Under the pieces are notes generated by a model. It worked only from the letters and a program-made list of their open reading frames with translations. It was not told the origin of the DNA and searched no databases. From Ulota crispa (taxonomy: Eukaryota > Streptophyta > Bryopsida > Orthotrichales > Orthotrichaceae), in assembly GCA_963920765.1 (NCBI GenBank), contig OY987249.1, positions 16,278,483 to 16,342,482 of the forward strand: 64,000 nt of DNA, given 5' to 3'. Of this stretch, positions 60,073 through 64,000 are shown in pieces (the first letter of the stretch is position 1; each line of letters opens with the position of its first letter). The position numbers and the translations under genes were made by a program.

Positions 60073-60843
60073 TGTTGAAGCTCTGTAAAGAGAGCTAATA
60101 AGTGGAAGAGATTGGTAACAAAAGAGTTTCGAGTTTTTAGTTAGAGTGAAAAGCGGGGTTAGAGTTGGGTGAAACCCACCTTTAGAAGCCACATATGTGA
60201 TTTTTATCACGAGATACGGCCTGATCAAACAAACAAACCTTCTGAGGGTTTATTAGTATTGCCAATGTAGGTTGGGGATTCGCCTAAATTGTGGATCACA
60301 TTTGGAGCAATTGATCAGATTTTTGATACTTGACTAGTAACGGCATTTGATCCGTGATGAAGGAGCCATTCACGATTCAACGCTTCCCACTCCAAATACT
60401 GATTGCATTGAAGAACCAAGGATGTGGAGCATGAGGTATGGAGACGCTGATGGGGGAGGAGATCAATTGTAGAATTCCATTGCATGTTACGATGAGTTTA
60501 GTTGTGGTCAAATAGATAGATTGGCCTTGCCAGAGTTGTGACATTCAATTGGTCAGAGTTCTGGTAAGGATTCTAAGTTCTAGATTGGGGATTTGGGGGT
60601 TGGAAAATGCCAGTTTCTTAGGTTAGAATCCTCTCCTTGTCACTTACATCACCACATGTTGAATTGCAATTGAGGAAAAGGGGTGTAGAGAGGTGACGCC
60701 TTCTTTCACATACTCTTTGTGAGAGCTATAGATCTCCGAGATTTTACTGTCTTGATCTGATCCAGAGTAGAGAATTCTAATACGTGACCTCGGCCTTGGA
60801 GTCCTCGTCCAGATTCTTATTCGATGCAATAGAAATGTGGCAT
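60073..60843. other. Intergenic DNA downstream of the transporter
   Basis: No gene or repeat pairing recognised. Moderately balanced composition. Confidence 0.4.
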
Positions 60844-60846
60844 TTA

Positions 60847-61273
60847 GGGCATCTCCACCGGTTGGTGCGAGACGCTCAAATAGCGTATTTAGAAGGGATT
60901 GTTCATCATTGCAATCTCCACTAGTGACATTGAGAGAGCCAAATTTTGGGTGGCCTCGCTAGACATGGCTACGGGGACAGGGAGCCATTGGGGTTTGGAG
61001 AATTCTTAGCACGCTTGAGATTCGGACCTCAAACAGATTGTGAATGTTGCCCTCCACTACAAACATGCCAACAAGCTATTGTGTCTCGAGACCCACACGC
61101 GTACCTCGATCCTTGTGGAATTGCATGGCACTGGACAACCAAATTTAACCCCAACAATTTTCTCGCGAGTTGAAAGTGTGGAGATGGGTGGAGATCCCGG
61201 GCACTCATGTCTCGCAGGGGCTAGTCGACCACATCTGGCCCGTCTTTGAAAGTGCCAACTGGTGGAGATGCCC
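60847..61273. mobile_element. Tourist-like (PIF/Harbinger) MITE
   Basis: Left end GGGCATCTCCACCGGTTGG; the complement of the right end is GGGCATCTCCACCAGTTGG. The 3-bp duplication TTA lies on both sides (60844-60846, 61274-61276). GGGCATCTCCA-type ends with TTA targets are typical of plant PIF/Harbinger MITEs. The right TTA is also the start of the TTAA flanking the next element. Confidence 0.9.
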
Positions 61274-61277
61274 TTAA

Positions 61278-62024
61278 CCCCTGAACACCCTAGAGGACCA
61301 AAACCACATGATTTCACATGCCTATTTGAGTTACTGGATCTAAGTTTTTGACCTTGCTATAAAGTACAATTATTAAGGTACTCAAGTGGTCCATGCAATT
61401 GGAGTAATAGTAAGGTAAACCAAATGTTATATAGGTGTATCTGAAAGAGTTTTAATTGAGTGCAACACCATACAGGGCATGGGTGGTAAGCAATGTCTTA
61501 CAAGCTCCAATTGATCAATTCTCATTGCAAGTTTCCTTGCATGTGCCTAGTAATAGCGGGAAATTCACCAGCAAGGGTTCAAGCATGTTCTAAATCCTTG
61601 TTGGGCAACTCTCACCAATTATGCTAGTTATTGTTTTTTGTGTAATAGTAGTTTGAAGGTCTAAAACTTAACATACAAAGAAGGAAAATTTTCAAAAATT
61701 TGTAAGTGTGCATTCACATCTAATCTTGCTACTCACCAATTTGATATGAATTAGGGGCTTATAAAATTTTGTAAAAACAACAAATAGCAATGACCTAAGA
61801 AAATTTGAGATTTGGCCATCACATGTTATTTGATCATATGTAATAATCTCCCATCTCCCACCGTCAAGTGTTTCCAAAGTTTGCAAGGCCTTTTCTAAGT
61901 AGGCATTCCACTATTTTCAATGGTCGCTTATTGTGGATCATCCAATTGACTAAGATAGTACGCATCAAAGTTGTAGGTCTTCCAAAACCTTCATTTTGGT
62001 GAAAATGGTATGGGCGCTCAAGGG
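61278..62024. mobile_element. TTAA-flanked element, D7 (tentative)
   Basis: TTAA at 61274-61277 and 62025-62028. Ends CCCCTGAACACCC and, complemented, CCCTTGAGCGCCC. The interior does not match the other D copies, so membership rests on flanks and ends only. Confidence 0.45.
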
Positions 62025-62028
62025 TTAA

Positions 62029-63002
62029 AAAATCAATTTTGCCCAACATAATTGTCAACCCAGTTGTATTCCTCTCCCCCAGCCGTGGAGGGATATTCCC
62101 CCCTATATACCTAGGAGGAGAATTTAGTTATAAATCTTCATAGTCGATTGGTGAGGGCCAAAGCCAACTGGTGCCATTAGCTAGGGGATCCTCACATTGG
62201 GGGGAGCAAAAGGGACCCCCTAGTGAAGGTTAACAATGTTATGTTTAGCTTACCAGAATGGTAAATGCCATTTTTTTTGTAACCTTGTCTCTCCAGCTTC
62301 ATTGCAAGTGCATCCATCCTTTAATTGTGTTGGTAAAACATATATTATTGTTTTTTAACTAGCTTTTCATCAAGTAAACAAAATCTGATGTTTAGAGATA
62401 CAAACTTAGTGACAATATTTGAGTCAAACAACAAAATTTGATTTTCATAGAAAAACACGTATTTTACAAAATGTGGGCCTATCACAAGTTTCATTGAATC
62501 TTTCGTAGCTCAAAGTTTTGTTATTTAAGGGGACTTTTTTTAGCATGGAAGATGTGCGTATGGATGTTTCCTACATATCCGTGGAATTAAATCTTAGAAA
62601 TCCATCACCAATATTTTTCAATGAATTATCATGTAAAACTATGAATTAATTTTTTGGAATTGAAATTTGGTGTACTTGCTTTATATTGCATAAAGATGCA
62701 ATGATGTTATTTCCTACCAAAATGGGCCAATTATAGTCCATGTTTTAATAAAAAATCAAACTGGCTCAAACTGGCAATTCATAAAGAGCCAATACCTGAT
62801 TGTACATTCTAAACACTGTTGTGTAGTATGGATTTTGCAAGGAGTTAGGGTATGTGTTAGATCTTCATTCCAATTTTAATGAAGTGGATATGAAAATATA
62901 TAGTCTCAGTATGCAAATAGAATTTGGTTTTGAGCAAATTGCAAAGACTAACAATGTTGGCAAGGGTTGCTTCTAACATGGGCAATAACACCATATATGT
63001 TA
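62029..63002. other. AT-rich intergenic DNA
   Basis: A short GC-richer stretch at 62060-62230 (CCCCCAGCCGTGGAGGG, TTGGGGGGAGCAAAAGGG) has no recognisable gene. Nothing else noted. Confidence 0.45.
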
Positions 63003-63228
63003 ATTTGGGAAAAACAAAGGTATCATTTTGTACTCCACCTCAAACTCAAAAATTTACTTTAAACCAGATTCAAAGGTATCAGATTCAGTCTGAGCCATTG
63101 AGATTTTTTCCCTTGCAAATCCCTCCTCTTAGGTGAGGGCACGTGTACAAAAAAAAACGCTGAGCTCAGTTTGAGGTGATCACCTCAAACTTCTTGAAAG
63201 TCCCAAAATGTACCATTTTTCCCAAATT
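63003..63228. mobile_element. Foldback with a 24-bp perfect palindrome
   Basis: AATTTGGGAAAAACAAAGGTA at the left pairs imperfectly with TACCATTTTTCCCAAATT at the right. Inside, 63168-63191 is a perfect palindrome centred on GGTGATCACC. Size about 226 bp, non-coding. Target duplication not found. Confidence 0.5.
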
Positions 63229-64000
63229 CACGAATATGGTGTTGAATGTGAGGTGTGTTAACTATCTAATAAAATCTCTATCACTGAACTAGAAATACTA
63301 ATTATTACTCCATGGAAATGTTAACTCTAGGACCTTAGAATAAAACATGATAATTGACATTCTAGGTAAATCCTACATGTTTGTTAATATCTATTCGCAG
63401 GGCTGCTTTTTAGAGTTTAAACTGAATGTTAGAATCCCGAGTTTTAATGATAGTATCATGAACATATGAAATGTGTATTCCAGAACCAAAAGGTTGAGCA
63501 TTCAATAAAAATCGTTTGAAAATGCTTGTAATGGTTCAAAGCAGGGTTTTTTTTTTTTTTTGTTTTCCGACCAACGCTTGTGTGGCATTCTTTGAAAATG
63601 GTTTGTAGCTTGCTGGCTCCATCCTATTTTTGGTTGGAGTTGAAGGTGACCCTTATACATGGATTTTTGCAGCATCATGAGATTTTTTTTGTGGGCAAAA
63701 AATATTCATTGACATTTTTTTGAAAATATCTGAATAAGCATTGGCATTATCTAATTATTGCAGGGAATTGGATTAGGCAATACCTCAAATAATTTTAAAG
63801 TGATGGTATCAGTTTTCAATTTGACAAGAATTTTATGGAAGCCTAGACTGTAATGCAATTTTCATTATTGCAATCTGGCATTTTTTGAAAAAGATTCCCC
63901 TCTTTTTTTCTATAGGGTTGAAGCTTACTTTTTTTTTTTGAGGCAATTGGGCCATAAATTGCCCAAAAAAAAACACTGGTTCAAAGACTTACGATATACC
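63229..64000. other. AT-rich intergenic DNA to the window edge
   Basis: Contains T-runs near 63548 and 63930. No gene or element recognised. Confidence 0.45.

Noticed and set aside
1..64000. CRISPR array, bacterial operon or organelle insert
   Set aside because: No regularly spaced identical repeats with unique spacers, no ribosome-binding-site-led gene runs, and no recognisable plastid or mitochondrial genes.

Overview
The window is nuclear DNA of a land plant or close streptophyte relative. The evidence is GT-AG spliced genes for a CSLA-type mannan synthase and an AMT2/MEP-clade ammonium transporter, plus plant-style Stowaway, Tourist/Harbinger, CACTA and Mutator-like elements. Genes are sparse (two large genes and one small gene in 64 kb), intergenic DNA is very AT-rich, and no intact LTR retrotransposon was seen. 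A seed-free plant with a fairly large genome fits, but the sequence does not fix the species.

Layout: 1-9.6 kb is repeat-rich intergenic DNA. At 9.6-13.4 kb lies CSLA (plus strand, six exons, 539 aa) behind a GC-rich promoter with a G-run and a GA tract. At 13.4-17.9 kb is intergenic DNA with three short elements, a 100-bp tandem duplication and a doubtful terminal exon. At 17.94-18.30 kb (minus strand) is a two-exon gene for a 78-residue membrane protein of the type I recall as a plant mitochondrial complex I accessory subunit; a telo-box and a 15-bp minisatellite lie upstream of it. At 18.8-29.2 kb is a very AT-rich tract of foldback elements. At 29,253-33,286 is a complete-ended but decayed CACTA transposon with a 3-bp target duplication, carrying a broken gene. 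At 33.3-55 kb is a dense field of small inverted-repeat elements. At 56.0-59.6 kb is the ammonium transporter (plus strand, three exons, 491 aa) with a Stowaway-like MITE in intron 1. At 59.7-64 kb are a 186-bp tandem duplication, a Tourist-like MITE and further foldbacks.

The genes do not form a pathway. CSLA makes (gluco)mannan backbone in the Golgi, the transporter moves ammonium at a membrane, and the small protein probably sits in the mitochondrial inner membrane. They share only the neighbourhood.

The most striking content is the non-autonomous transposon community. One group has 9-bp target duplications and GGGAA-type ends (four duplications perfect, three near-perfect). A second group is flanked by TTAA and ends in CCCCTAAA; it includes a near-perfect 748-bp palindrome with equal 373-bp arms and a 2-nt spacer. 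A third group has AAGGTA ends and five members between 44.6 and 50.5 kb. A fourth is a three-copy family of about 290-bp elements ending in TGCATTTAGGTTGC. I found no new enzymatic or defence system.
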